From Erythrobacter oryzae (GTDB lineage: Bacteria; Pseudomonadota; Alphaproteobacteria; Sphingomonadales; Sphingomonadaceae): a DNA stretch of 64,000 nucleotides. The translations under genes were made by a program, and so were the position numbers. Below are positions 1 through 7,313 of this stretch, piece by piece. Each line of letters begins with the position of its first letter. Position 1 is the first letter of the stretch. The notes beneath the pieces are model-generated. The model did no database searches, was not told the origin of the DNA, and saw nothing but the letters and a program-made list of their open reading frames with translations. The stretch lies in NCBI RefSeq assembly GCF_030271515.1, contig NZ_JASCXI010000005.1, forward strand, positions 62,001 to 126,000, in the 5' to 3' direction.

Positions 1-539
1 GCTGGAACGCCTCGCCCACCGCACAGGTGATCTTCGAGGATGCGCGCGTGCCCGTCGCCAACCGCGTCGGCGACGAGGGCGAGGGCTTCCGCTTTGCCAT
101 GATGGGCCTTGATGGCGGCCGCCTCAATATCGGCGCCTGCTCGCTGGGCGGCGCGCAGCGGTGCCTCGACGAGGCGATCGCCTACACCAGGGATCGCAAG
201 CAGTTCGACCAGCCGGTCGCCGATTTCCAGAACACCCAGTTCATGCTCGCCGACATGGCGACCGATCTCGAAGCCGCGCGCGCGCTGCTTTACCTCGCCG
301 CCGCCAAGGTCACCGACAATGCCCCCGACAAGTCGCGCTTCTCGGCGATGGCCAAGCGGCTGGCGACCGACAGCGGCTCGAAGATCGTCAACGACGCGCT
401 GCAATTGTTCGGCGGCTATGGCTACTTGAGGGATTATCCCATCGAACGCTTCTGGCGCGACCTGCGCGTGCACTCGATCCTCGAGGGCACCAACCAGGTG
501 ATGCGCATGATCGTGGGCCGCGACCTGCTGCGGCAGTAA
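1..539 (+). CDS. Acyl-CoA dehydrogenase, C-terminal part (probable isobutyryl-CoA dehydrogenase)
   Basis: Truncated by the window start; 178 residues are readable from base 3 to the TAA at 537-539. The visible part is the C-terminal half of a flavin acyl-CoA dehydrogenase. It has the arginine-containing YTRDRKQFDQPVADFQ segment, the FGGYGYLRDYPIERFWRD motif and the terminal ILEGTNQVMR motif. In this family the Glu of ILEGT is the usual catalytic base that abstracts the alpha proton. The enzyme transfers electrons from the acyl-CoA to ETF. The genes that follow are hydroxyisobutyryl-CoA hydrolase, enoyl-CoA hydratase and hydroxyisobutyrate dehydrogenase, so isobutyryl-CoA (valine catabolism) is the likely substrate. 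Exact chain specificity cannot be read from sequence alone. Confidence 0.9.
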   Translation, partial: WNASPTAQVIFEDARVPVANRVGDEGEGFRFAMMGLDGGRLNIGACSLGGAQRCLDEAIAYTRDRKQFDQPVADFQNTQFMLADMATDLEAARALLYLAAAKVTDNAPDKSRFSAMAKRLATDSGSKIVNDALQLFGGYGYLRDYPIERFWRDLRVHSILEGTNQVMRMIVGRDLLRQ

Positions 540-935
540 ATGGGCACCCGGCTCGCCCTGACGACATTGGTGGTGCCCGATTACGACGCCGGGATCGCCT
601 TCTGTGTCGATGCGCTCGGCTTCGACCTGATCGAGGACAGCGACATGGGCGGGGGCAAGCGCTGGGTAGTGGTCGGCGGCACGGAGGGGGGCCGCCTGCT
701 GCTTGCCAAACCCGCTACGCCCGCGCAGAGCGCCGCCATCGGCAACCAGACCGGCGGGCGGGTGGGCTTTTTCGCCCATACCGACGATTTCGCAGGGGCC
801 CATGCACGGCTCGTCGACGCTGGCGTGAATTTCCATGAAGAACCGCGCCACGAAAGCTATGGCACGGTAGCGGTGTTCAGCGATCCCTTCGGCAATCGCT
901 GGGACCTCATCGAACCGAAAGTACAGGGGCAATGA
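540..935 (+). CDS. VOC (glyoxalase/bleomycin-resistance) family protein
   Basis: 131 residues, starting at the ATG directly after the upstream TAA and overlapping the next gene by ATGA (932-935), so it is translationally coupled. It shows a single vicinal-oxygen-chelate unit: an N-terminal TTLVVPDYDAGIAFCVDALGFDLIEDSDMG stretch (given here only as the start of the first beta-alpha-beta) and a C-terminal VAVFSDPFGNRWDLIEP segment. The final Glu of WDLIEP is a typical metal ligand position in this fold. VOC proteins include glyoxalase I, methylmalonyl-CoA epimerase and dioxygenases. The location inside a valine-degradation operon hints at a CoA-ester or aldehyde role, but the substrate is not determinable here. 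Confidence 0.8.
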   Translation: MGTRLALTTLVVPDYDAGIAFCVDALGFDLIEDSDMGGGKRWVVVGGTEGGRLLLAKPATPAQSAAIGNQTGGRVGFFAHTDDFAGAHARLVDAGVNFHEEPRHESYGTVAVFSDPFGNRWDLIEPKVQGQ

Positions 936-1993
936 CTGACGACGTTCTGATCCGGGTGAATGGCCCCATCGGCCATATCAGCCTCAACCGGCCCAAGGCG
1001 CTCCACGCGCTGACCCTGCCGATGTGCCACGCGATGAGCGCGGCGCTCACCGAATGGGCGGCCGATGACGCGATCAAGGCGGTGATCCTCGACCATGCCG
1101 AAGGCCGCGGCTTCTGCGCGGGCGGGGATATCGCCTTTCTGCGCGAGTCGGCGCTGAACGACGGCGGCGCGAGCGGGCGGAAGTTCTTCCACGACGAGTA
1201 TCAGCTCAACCACCAGATGTTCACCTATGCCAAGCCGATCGTCGCCTTCATGGACGGCATCACGATGGGCGGGGGCGTAGGCATCTCCCAGCCCGCCAAG
1301 TTCCGCGTGGCGACCGAGAACACCCGTTTCGCCATGCCCGAGACGGGAATCGGCCTGTTCCCCGATGTCGGCGGCGGCTGGTATCTTGCACGCCTCGGCC
1401 AGCGGCTCGGGCAGTTCCTTGCGCTGACCGGCGCGCGGCTCGACGGGTCGGAGTGCCTGTGGACGGGCCTTGCGACCCACTACGTGCCGCACGCCATGCT
1501 CGAGGACTTGAAGGCGCGCATCCACGATCATCCCGATCGCATCGCCGGCATCCTCTCCGAGCCCGTGGGCACTCCGCCCAAGGCACGGATCGAGGCGAAT
1601 GCCGACAAGATCGCCAAGCATTTCCATTCCGATCGCTACGAGGACATCCTCGCCAGCCTCGAAGCCGCCGCCGCCGCGGGCGACGATTGGGCCGCGACCG
1701 AGCGCGACACGCTCGGCACCAAGAGCCCGCAGACCTGCAAGGTCGCGCTGCGCCAGCTGGCGGAGAGCGCTGCGCTCTCCGATTTCGCCGACAACATGCG
1801 GATGGAATACCGCATCGCCTCGCGCGTTCTGACCCGCCCCGATTTCGCCGAGGGGGTGCGCGCGGTGATCGTCGACAAGACCAATGATCCCAAGTGGGAC
1901 CCGGCGACGCCCGAGGACGTGACCGAAGACCTGCTCGACACGATCTTCGCGCCCCTGCCCGATGGCGAGGAATGGGCGCCGCTCCCTAACTAA
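932..1993 (+). CDS. 3-hydroxyisobutyryl-CoA hydrolase (enoyl-CoA hydratase/isomerase family)
   Basis: 353 residues, longer than a standard crotonase (about 260) and typical of the HIBYL-CoA hydrolase subgroup. It has the crotonase oxyanion-hole motifs GRGFCAGGDIAFL (near residue 60) and DGITMGGGVGISQPAKFRVA. The FAMPETGIGLFPDVGGGWYLARL-type region distinguishes the hydrolases from hydratases. It releases 3-hydroxyisobutyrate from its CoA ester in valine catabolism, just before the dehydrogenase encoded at 3001. It starts at the ATG overlapping the VOC stop codon. The C-terminal extension after residue 260 is the helical cap seen in this subgroup. Confidence 0.88.
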   Translation: MTDDVLIRVNGPIGHISLNRPKALHALTLPMCHAMSAALTEWAADDAIKAVILDHAEGRGFCAGGDIAFLRESALNDGGASGRKFFHDEYQLNHQMFTYAKPIVAFMDGITMGGGVGISQPAKFRVATENTRFAMPETGIGLFPDVGGGWYLARLGQRLGQFLALTGARLDGSECLWTGLATHYVPHAMLEDLKARIHDHPDRIAGILSEPVGTPPKARIEANADKIAKHFHSDRYEDILASLEAAAAAGDDWAATERDTLGTKSPQTCKVALRQLAESAALSDFADNMRMEYRIASRVLTRPDFAEGVRAVIVDKTNDPKWDPATPEDVTEDLLDTIFAPLPDGEEWAPLPN

Positions 1994-1999
1994 TCCGTC

Positions 2000-2019
2000 A
2001 TTCCCGCGAAGGCGGGAAT
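2000..2019. repeat. REP-like palindrome
   Basis: ATTCCCGCGAAGGCGGGAAT is a perfect inverted repeat with 8-base arms (2000-2007 and 2012-2019) around a GAAG loop. It lies in the 98-base gap between the hydrolase and the enoyl-CoA hydratase, and its flanks continue the GC-rich element to about 2065. Elements of this sequence type are familiar dispersed intergenic repeats in many proteobacterial genomes. Only one copy lies in this window. Confidence 0.75.
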
Positions 2020-2091
2020 CCCGCTAGGCTTCACGCGAAGCTGACGCGCCAGACAGGCCCCTGCCGTGTGCCGGGGCGACGAGGAAAGACC

Positions 2092-2886
2092 ATGGCTTAC
2101 GAAACCATCACCGTCGAAACCGATGCCCGCGGGACGAAGGGCGTCACGCTGCTGACGATCAATCGCCCGCAGGCGCTGAACGCGCTCAACTCGCAGGTGC
2201 TCGTCGAGCTGATCGACGCCTTTGCCGCCTATCAGGCCGATGGCTCGCAGCTCTGCGCAATCCTCACCGGCAGCGGCGACAAGGCCTTCGCGGCGGGTGC
2301 GGACATCAAGGAAATGAGCGAGAAGGCTCCGGCCGACTTCTATCTCGACGACTTCTTCAGCCCCTGGACGTCCGAGATCGTCAAGAAGACGAGGAAGCCG
2401 TGGATCGCGGCGGTCAACGGCTTTGCGCTTGGTGGCGGGTGCGAGCTTGCCATGATGGCGGACTTCATCATCGCGTCCGACAAGGCGAAGTTCGGCCAGC
2501 CCGAGATCAAGCTCGGCGTCGCGCCGGGGATGGGCGGCTCGCAGCGGCTGACCCGCGCGATCGGCAAGTCGAAGAGCATGGAAATGTGCCTCACCGGCCG
2601 GATGATGAACGCCGAGGAGGCCGAGCGGAGCAACCTTGTCGCCCGGGTTGTGCCGCATGAGGAGCTGATCGCCGAGACGCTCAAGACCGCCGCCGTGATC
2701 GCAGGAATGCCGCCGATGGCGACCATCGCCAACAAGGAGATGGTCAACTCGGCCTTCGAGATGACGCTCGACCAGGGCCTGATCGTCGAACGCCGGATCT
2801 TCCAGATCCTCACCGCCAGCGAGGACAAGGCCGAGGGCATGGCCGCCTTCATCGAGAAGCGCGAAGGGCAGTGGAAGGGGCGGTGA
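2092..2886 (+). CDS. Enoyl-CoA hydratase
   Basis: 264 residues from the ATG at 2092, chosen over an upstream in-frame GTG (2068) because GAGGAAAG (2081-2088) sits at ribosome-binding distance. Crotonase fold, with the FAAGADIKEM oxyanion motif near residue 65. Both catalytic glutamates are present, one in GGGCELAMMADF and one in KFGQPEIKLGV. The protein resembles short-chain enoyl-CoA hydratase (FadB1/EchA class), which hydrates 2-enoyl-CoA to 3-hydroxyacyl-CoA. In this operon it would hydrate methacrylyl-CoA. It follows a REP-like palindrome and precedes a second REP pair, so transcript stability may differ between its neighbours. Confidence 0.9.
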   Translation: MAYETITVETDARGTKGVTLLTINRPQALNALNSQVLVELIDAFAAYQADGSQLCAILTGSGDKAFAAGADIKEMSEKAPADFYLDDFFSPWTSEIVKKTRKPWIAAVNGFALGGGCELAMMADFIIASDKAKFGQPEIKLGVAPGMGGSQRLTRAIGKSKSMEMCLTGRMMNAEEAERSNLVARVVPHEELIAETLKTAAVIAGMPPMATIANKEMVNSAFEMTLDQGLIVERRIFQILTASEDKAEGMAAFIEKREGQWKGR

Positions 2887-2892
2887 GTTAGT

Positions 2893-2991
2893 CCCCCTCC
2901 CGCCTGCGGGAGGGGTTAGGGGTGGGCGTGTCCCATCGCAGTTTCCGCGGTGAGCGGGCCCACCCCCGGCCCCTCCCGCAAGCGGGAGGGG
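2893..2991. repeat. Pair of REP-like hairpins in inverted orientation
   Basis: Two near-identical hairpins with CCCCTCCCGC / GCGGGAGGGG arms: 2894-2903 with 2906-2915 (loop CT), and 2970-2979 with 2982-2991 (loop AA). The sequences between them (TTAGGGGTGGGC and GCCCACCCCCGGCC) are also roughly complementary, so the whole 99-base block can fold as a large cruciform. It fills the gap between the hydratase and mmsB. The last arm contributes the GGAGGGG that serves as the probable ribosome-binding site of the next gene. Confidence 0.8.
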
Positions 2992-3000
2992 AAAGACAGC

Positions 3001-3867
3001 ATGAAAATCGCATTCATCGGCCTCGGCAACATGGGCGGCGGGATGGCCGCGAACCTTGTGAAGGCAGGCCACGAAGTCCGCGCCTTCGACCTCGCCGAAC
3101 CCGCGCTCGCCGCCGCGCGCGAGGCGGGGTGCCAGACATTCGTCACCGCCAAAGAGGCCTGCCAAGGCGTCGAGGCGGTCGTCTCGATGCTCCCCAACGG
3201 CGCGATCGTGAAACAGGTCTACTGGGATGACGTCATCGGCCACGCCCCCGAAGGCGCGATCCTGCTCGATTGCTCGACCATCGACGTCGCCACCGCGCGC
3301 GAGGTGATCTCGGTCACCGAAGCGCACGGCTACCAGATGGTCGACGCGCCCGTCTCTGGCGGGATCGCGGCGGCGGCGGGGGGCACGCTCACCTTCATGG
3401 TCGGTGGCTCTGACGAAGCCTTCGCCCGCGCCCAGCCGATCCTCGCCGCGATGGGCAAGGCGGTGATCCATGCGGGTGCGGCGGGCAATGGGCAGGCGGC
3501 CAAGATCTGCAACAACATGCTGCTGGCGATCCACATGATCGGCACCTGCGAGGCCTTTGCCATGGCGGACAAGCTCGGGCTCGACGCGCAGACCTTCTAC
3601 GACATTTCGAGCGTCTCAAGCGGCCAGTGCTGGTCGATGACCTCCTATTGCCCGGTCCCGGGCGTCGGCCCGGTGACCCCGGCGGACAACGGCTATCAGG
3701 GCGGGTTCGCTGCCGGACTGATGCTCAAGGACCTGAAGCTCGCGATGGAAGCGGCGGCGGGGGCAGGGGCCAAGGTCGAACTCGGCGAGCACGCCCGTGC
3801 GATCTACGAAGCCTTCGCTGCCGAGAACGCGGCGACCGATTTCTCGGGCATTATCCGCACGCTCTAG
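3001..3867 (+). CDS. mmsB: 3-hydroxyisobutyrate dehydrogenase
   Basis: 288 residues from the ATG at 3001, where the Rossmann motif FIGLGNMGGGMAANLV begins; the open frame extends upstream into the repeat but has no sensible start. It has the family signature VDAPVSGGIAAAAGGTLTFM (substrate-binding loop) and the catalytic lysine in GNGQAAKICNNMLL. It oxidises 3-hydroxyisobutyrate to methylmalonate semialdehyde with NAD in valine catabolism. It is the last gene of the operon. Its TAG overlaps the stop of the convergent gene, the two sharing the tetranucleotide CTAG at 3864-3867. Confidence 0.92.
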   Translation: MKIAFIGLGNMGGGMAANLVKAGHEVRAFDLAEPALAAAREAGCQTFVTAKEACQGVEAVVSMLPNGAIVKQVYWDDVIGHAPEGAILLDCSTIDVATAREVISVTEAHGYQMVDAPVSGGIAAAAGGTLTFMVGGSDEAFARAQPILAAMGKAVIHAGAAGNGQAAKICNNMLLAIHMIGTCEAFAMADKLGLDAQTFYDISSVSSGQCWSMTSYCPVPGVGPVTPADNGYQGGFAAGLMLKDLKLAMEAAAGAGAKVELGEHARAIYEAFAAENAATDFSGIIRTL

Positions 3868-4598
3868 GACGCCAGACCCGGGCAGCGCTTGAGCGCCGCC
3901 GCGCGCAAGGTGGCGGCGGCATTCGCGTCGCGCTGCTTCAGCCCGCCGATGGTCTGGCCCAGAAGCCTGCAGTCAAAGGGGGCGCCCCTCACCAAGCTGT
4001 CGGCGGCGATGGCGGCGAAGGCAGCGGGGGGCATGACCCGCGCTCCTCGCCGTAGGAAGGCCGCGTGCCAGCGCTCGCCCCCGACGACGATCGCCACCAG
4101 CGTATCGCGCGCCGCCGCGTCCCCGTTGCCGAACACCGCCGGGCCGAGTTCGAGCAGCAGCGCATCGGGGGTGGCCGTGCGCAGGAACAGCGCGGCATAG
4201 CGGCGCGCGGCCTCGGGGCGGTCTGCATTGGCGAGCGCAAGACGCAGCATCACTTCCTGCGCCGCGGGCTCGCGCCAGCCGCGACGGCCGGCAATCTGCA
4301 TGGTGCGCAGCGCGGCCTCCTCCTGACCGGCCTTGGCCTGTGCGGCGGCGAGCAGGATGAGGTTCTCGGCCGGCAGCGGGCGGCGCGTGACCAGCGTCTG
4401 CGCCTCGGCAAGCGCCTGCTGCGCGTCGCCGCCAGCCAGCGCCTCGCGGGTAACGACCATCTGTGCCTGATCGCGCAGCAGCGAAGGCACGGCCGGCACA
4501 AGGCCGGGCACGCTGCGCGCGCGCAGGTCGAGCTGCAATCCCGCCGTCAGCAGCGCAGCAAGGACCAGCGCGGTGAACCAGAGGATCCGGCCGATCAT
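3864..4598 (-). CDS. Membrane-anchored tetratricopeptide-like protein of the polysaccharide locus
   Basis: 244 residues from the ATG at 4598, which overlaps the stop of the upstream ligase gene (ATGA, 4595-4598). The N-terminus is a single uncleaved-looking hydrophobic segment (ILWFTALVLAALLTAGLQL). An alanine/leucine-rich helical region follows with TPR-like periodicity (for example GGDAQQALAEAQTLVTRRPL and ENLILLAAAQAKAGQEEAAL). No enzymatic motif is seen. Coupling to an O-antigen-ligase-like gene suggests a helper or scaffold in polysaccharide polymerisation or ligation at the inner membrane. The function is inferred from context only. Confidence 0.65.
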   Translation of the reverse strand: MIGRILWFTALVLAALLTAGLQLDLRARSVPGLVPAVPSLLRDQAQMVVTREALAGGDAQQALAEAQTLVTRRPLPAENLILLAAAQAKAGQEEAALRTMQIAGRRGWREPAAQEVMLRLALANADRPEAARRYAALFLRTATPDALLLELGPAVFGNGDAAARDTLVAIVVGGERWHAAFLRRGARVMPPAAFAAIAADSLVRGAPFDCRLLGQTIGGLKQRDANAAATLRAAALKRCPGLAS

Positions 4599-5950
4599 GC
4601 GTCCCTCCTTGCGCGCTCGCGCCCGGGTTCGCCCGCGGCGATGCGGGTCAGCAGCAGCAGCGCGAAGCCTGCGAGCGCGAGGATCGTCTGGTTGCGCAAG
4701 GGGTAGTCGGTGACCGATTGCAATGCGATCGCGAGCAGGAAGGCGCTGCCTGCCCAGGCAGCCCAATGCGCCCTCGATCCGCGCGCGCGCCAGCTCAGCC
4801 ACGCCAGCAGCACCAGCCACGCGGCCACCAGTGCAAGGCCGAGGGCTCCGGCCTCGATGGTGATCTCGATATAGTCGTTATGCGCGCGGCCCGCGCGGCG
4901 CAGGGTCAGGTTCTCGAGCGATTCGTCGATCTGGTAGAGCTCGTCGAAGGTGCCGATCCCGGCCCCCACCGGCCAGTGGCGACCGGCGGTGTAGACCGCA
5001 TCATCCCAGATGAAGCGACGGGGATCGTCCTTGGCTTCGAACCGCTCGAGCGTCGCGGCGATCCGGCCGGGCGCGGCGACCACCAGCGCGCCCGCGCCCA
5101 TCGCCACGAGGGCGAGCGCCCCGAGCCCGATCATTGCCGTGCGGGGTGCCGAGCCGCCCGGCATGCGCTGGGTCAGCGCACGCAGCACGCCGAGCAGCAC
5201 CGGGATCGCCGCCAGCACGAGCGCGGTGCGCGACTGGGTGAGCACCACCGCCAGCAGCAGCAGCGCGCAGGTCGCGAGGCGCGCGGGCATCACCACGGGA
5301 TGCGGGCGCCGCGCGGGAAGCAGCGCGGCAAGCCCGAGCGCGAAGGTCAGGAACAGGCCGGTCGAGTTGCGGTTGGCGAAGGTGCCAAGCAGGATCTGGC
5401 CCGGCTGCCGCGACCCGTAGAGTGTCGCCGCGTCGCTCCCGCCGGCCAGCTGTGCCGCGCCGATGAGCACCGTGACCAGCCCCAGTGCGACCACACCCCA
5501 GCCGAGGTCGATCAGGCGCTCGCGCGGGAGCGTCCAGCCTGCGCACAGCACGGCAAGCGGCGTGACGAGGGCGGTCGCGGCGAGCAGCGTGCGGCGCGGG
5601 TCAAAGCTGAAGGGCATCCACTGCGCGCTGTTGCCGGCGCCGGTCAGCGCCAGCGAGGCAGTGACGGGTGCGCGGCCGGGCAGGCTCTGCCACAGCGCTT
5701 CGGGAAGCGGGATGATCTGCGCCAGCGGCAGGGCAATCGAGAGGACGACGAGCGCGCGCAGCGCCAAGGGCGATTCGCGCCAGAATGCCGCGAAGGCCTC
5801 GCGGCGCATTGCCAGCACCGCGAGCGCGGTGAGCTGCACCGCGAGATTGGCCAGCGCTGCCCCGATGCCGCCGCCGCCGAACAGGAAGGCGACCAGCAGC
5901 AGCGCGGCCAATAGCAGGAAGGGGAGCCGGTCTGTGGCTTGCTGGGTCAC
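4595..5950 (-). CDS. O-antigen ligase/polymerase (Wzy/WaaL-like) membrane protein
   Basis: 451 residues with about ten to twelve hydrophobic segments. The large periplasmic loop typical of the Wzy_C/WaaL family lies between about residues 300 and 370 and contains the family hallmark RAGRAHNDYIEITIEAG (H-N-D-Y). Such proteins link or polymerise undecaprenyl-linked oligosaccharides at the periplasmic face. It is coupled to the downstream TPR-like gene. It begins shortly before a strong terminator that closes the small secreted-protein gene, so its own promoter probably lies in 5951-6011. A second family member lies at 27048, so polymerase and ligase roles may be divided between them. Confidence 0.8.
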   Translation of the reverse strand: MTQQATDRLPFLLLAALLLVAFLFGGGGIGAALANLAVQLTALAVLAMRREAFAAFWRESPLALRALVVLSIALPLAQIIPLPEALWQSLPGRAPVTASLALTGAGNSAQWMPFSFDPRRTLLAATALVTPLAVLCAGWTLPRERLIDLGWGVVALGLVTVLIGAAQLAGGSDAATLYGSRQPGQILLGTFANRNSTGLFLTFALGLAALLPARRPHPVVMPARLATCALLLLAVVLTQSRTALVLAAIPVLLGVLRALTQRMPGGSAPRTAMIGLGALALVAMGAGALVVAAPGRIAATLERFEAKDDPRRFIWDDAVYTAGRHWPVGAGIGTFDELYQIDESLENLTLRRAGRAHNDYIEITIEAGALGLALVAAWLVLLAWLSWRARGSRAHWAAWAGSAFLLAIALQSVTDYPLRNQTILALAGFALLLLTRIAAGEPGRERARRDA

Positions 5951-6011
5951 ACGATAGATTCCGCGATCGATCCGGGCCGGCGTCGGGCGGATCCGGTCAA
6001 CGAGGTGCAGG

Positions 6012-6045
6012 ACAAAAGAAAACGCCCGGCACTGGGTACCGGGCG
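6012..6045 (-). terminator. Rho-independent terminator
   Basis: Perfect 7-base stem CGCCCGG/CCGGGCG (6023-6029 with 6039-6045) and a 9-base loop. On the minus strand it is followed by TTTTCTTTT (complement of 6014-6022). It lies 42 bases after the stop of the minus-strand gene at 6087 and would end that transcript. Confidence 0.85.
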
Positions 6046-6086
6046 ATCTATCGCAAATTCAAGGCTTTCGCGTCGGGCTCGCGCGA

Positions 6087-6377
6087 TCAGCAGGCGCCCG
6101 GCGAGGCGCAGCCGTTGTCGCCGCTGTCCGAGGCAACGACGATGCCGCCGATGATCACGGCAACCGCGACGCCGCCGATGAGCAGCGCGCTGCCGCCGGC
6201 GCCTTCTTCGGCCTGACCTTCACCGCCAGCCGCGCGGCCGAGGCCGGGGAGCGCGTTCGCGGTGCTGTAGGCCGCGGCGCTGTCAGCAGCGCGGGTGTTC
6301 GCCTGGGCCATGATCGGCGCGGCGACGAGGCCAAGCGCTGCGGTGGCAGCAAGCATGCGAGTCACGGTCTTGATCAT
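6087..6377 (-). CDS. Small secreted or membrane-anchored protein, function unknown
   Basis: 96 residues. A clear Sec signal peptide (MIKTVTRMLAATAALGLVAAPIMAQA) ends with an AQA cleavage site. A Gly/Ala/Glu-rich stretch follows, then a hydrophobic segment SALLIGGVAVAVIIGGIVVA, and a short tail NGCASPGAC with two cysteines. AAGGG upstream of the ATG is a reasonable ribosome-binding site, and a good terminator follows. It is on the same strand as the lasso cluster but separated from it by 155 bases. I see no catalytic motif. Its role in polysaccharide or envelope biology is a guess from position; it is not an obvious RiPP precursor because it carries a Sec signal. Confidence 0.6.
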   Translation of the reverse strand: MIKTVTRMLAATAALGLVAAPIMAQANTRAADSAAAYSTANALPGLGRAAGGEGQAEEGAGGSALLIGGVAVAVIIGGIVVASDSGDNGCASPGAC

Positions 6378-6532
6378 GTCAGAAGCCCTTTAATTCAAAT
6401 CCCTCGGACTATTGCGTAGTGCAATGCAGCAAGCTTTGCAACCTCCCATAGCTCGAATTTGGTAAATGAAGCGTGCCTGCAGCACCATTCATCGCATTGG
6501 TCCGTGAGGATAGTCAGGGTTTTCCGCCCGCC

Positions 6533-6976
6533 TCAGTCGGCCCTTGGCGCGGGGTCGGAAGCGTCAAGCAGGGGTTCGAAGCGGTCGATGTCGCCGCCCA
6601 GCAGGACCTGCGGGCCGCATACCAGCCATGCATGGGCCTCGAAGCTGCCGTCGTCGTGCTTGGCGGTGCCGACCCTGATTTCGCTCGCGATTCGCCGCCG
6701 AATCAGCATCTTCTGACCGGCCAACGCCTGCACCAGACAATCGGCCCGCCACGGCAGACGCCGCGACATCCATGTGATTGCCCAGGCGACCTCTGCACCT
6801 TGTCGCCCCGCGTGCGCTCCGCCCGGGGAGAGCCCCCCGGCAGCGGCGGCCTCGTGGTTACGCTGCTGGACGTCTGCCGGCTTGGTGCGGTGCAGCACGA
6901 ATCGGGCCGCAGCGAGCGCCAGCAGTGCCTCGGCCGCCAGCGCGAGCTTTCCGATGGTGGACGAGGGCCGCGTCAT
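6533..6976 (-). CDS. Lasso peptide leader protease B2 (transglutaminase-like)
   Basis: 147 residues. It matches the lasso-peptide B2 family: a helical N-terminus, then a papain/transglutaminase-like core with Cys80 in RADCLVQALAGQKMLIRR and His115 in SFEAHAWLVCG, the usual catalytic Cys-His pair. B2 removes the leader peptide C-terminal to the conserved Thr-x pair, freeing the core amine for cyclisation. It is the last gene of the lasso operon, 24 bases after the RRE protein (B1). The B protein is therefore split into two polypeptides, as in most clusters outside the microcin J25 type. Confidence 0.88.
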   Translation of the reverse strand: MTRPSSTIGKLALAAEALLALAAARFVLHRTKPADVQQRNHEAAAAGGLSPGGAHAGRQGAEVAWAITWMSRRLPWRADCLVQALAGQKMLIRRRIASEIRVGTAKHDDGSFEAHAWLVCGPQVLLGGDIDRFEPLLDASDPAPRAD

Positions 6977-7000
6977 GCCCCGGTCATGACCGCCGCCGGA

Positions 7001-7279
7001 TCAGGCCGGTTCGGCCAGATCGTTGCTGCGCAGCTCCTCGAGCAGCGCGCGCAGATCGGCGTTGAGCTGTTCGGGCTCGACGTCATAGGCCTCGAGCACC
7101 GCCGCGCAGATCGAGCTCGGCGGGTCGCCCGCCTTCAGCGCGTCCCACAGCCGGGCGCCGATCGGGTCGAGGCCGAAATAGGTGCCGTTGCCCAGATGCA
7201 GGATCACGGTCTCGTCGGCGACCGCATTGGCAATCGCCTGATCGCTGATGCGCCAACGGGCTTCCAGGGTATCGGACAC
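7001..7279 (-). CDS. Lasso peptide RRE protein B1 (PqqD-like)
   Basis: 92 residues from the GTG at 7279, preceded by GGAGGAG at ideal spacing; the longer frame upstream is rejected because it runs into the methyltransferase gene. The PqqD-like fold is recognisable from DETVILHLGNGTYFGLDPIG near residues 22-41 and a helical second half with LWDALKAG. In lasso systems this RiPP recognition element binds the leader, mainly its YxxP motif, and delivers the precursor to B2. The precursor at 9463-9609 carries exactly that motif, which supports the assignment. Confidence 0.87.
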   Translation of the reverse strand: MSDTLEARWRISDQAIANAVADETVILHLGNGTYFGLDPIGARLWDALKAGDPPSSICAAVLEAYDVEPEQLNADLRALLEELRSNDLAEPA

Positions 7280-7313
7280 AGTATCTCCTCCGAATATGAC
7301 GGTCAGGCCGGCC

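Noticed and set aside
6087-6377. Second lasso or other RiPP precursor
   Set aside because: It has a Sec signal peptide and hydrophobic segment, no YxxP leader motif and no Thr-x cleavage site followed by a suitable ring.
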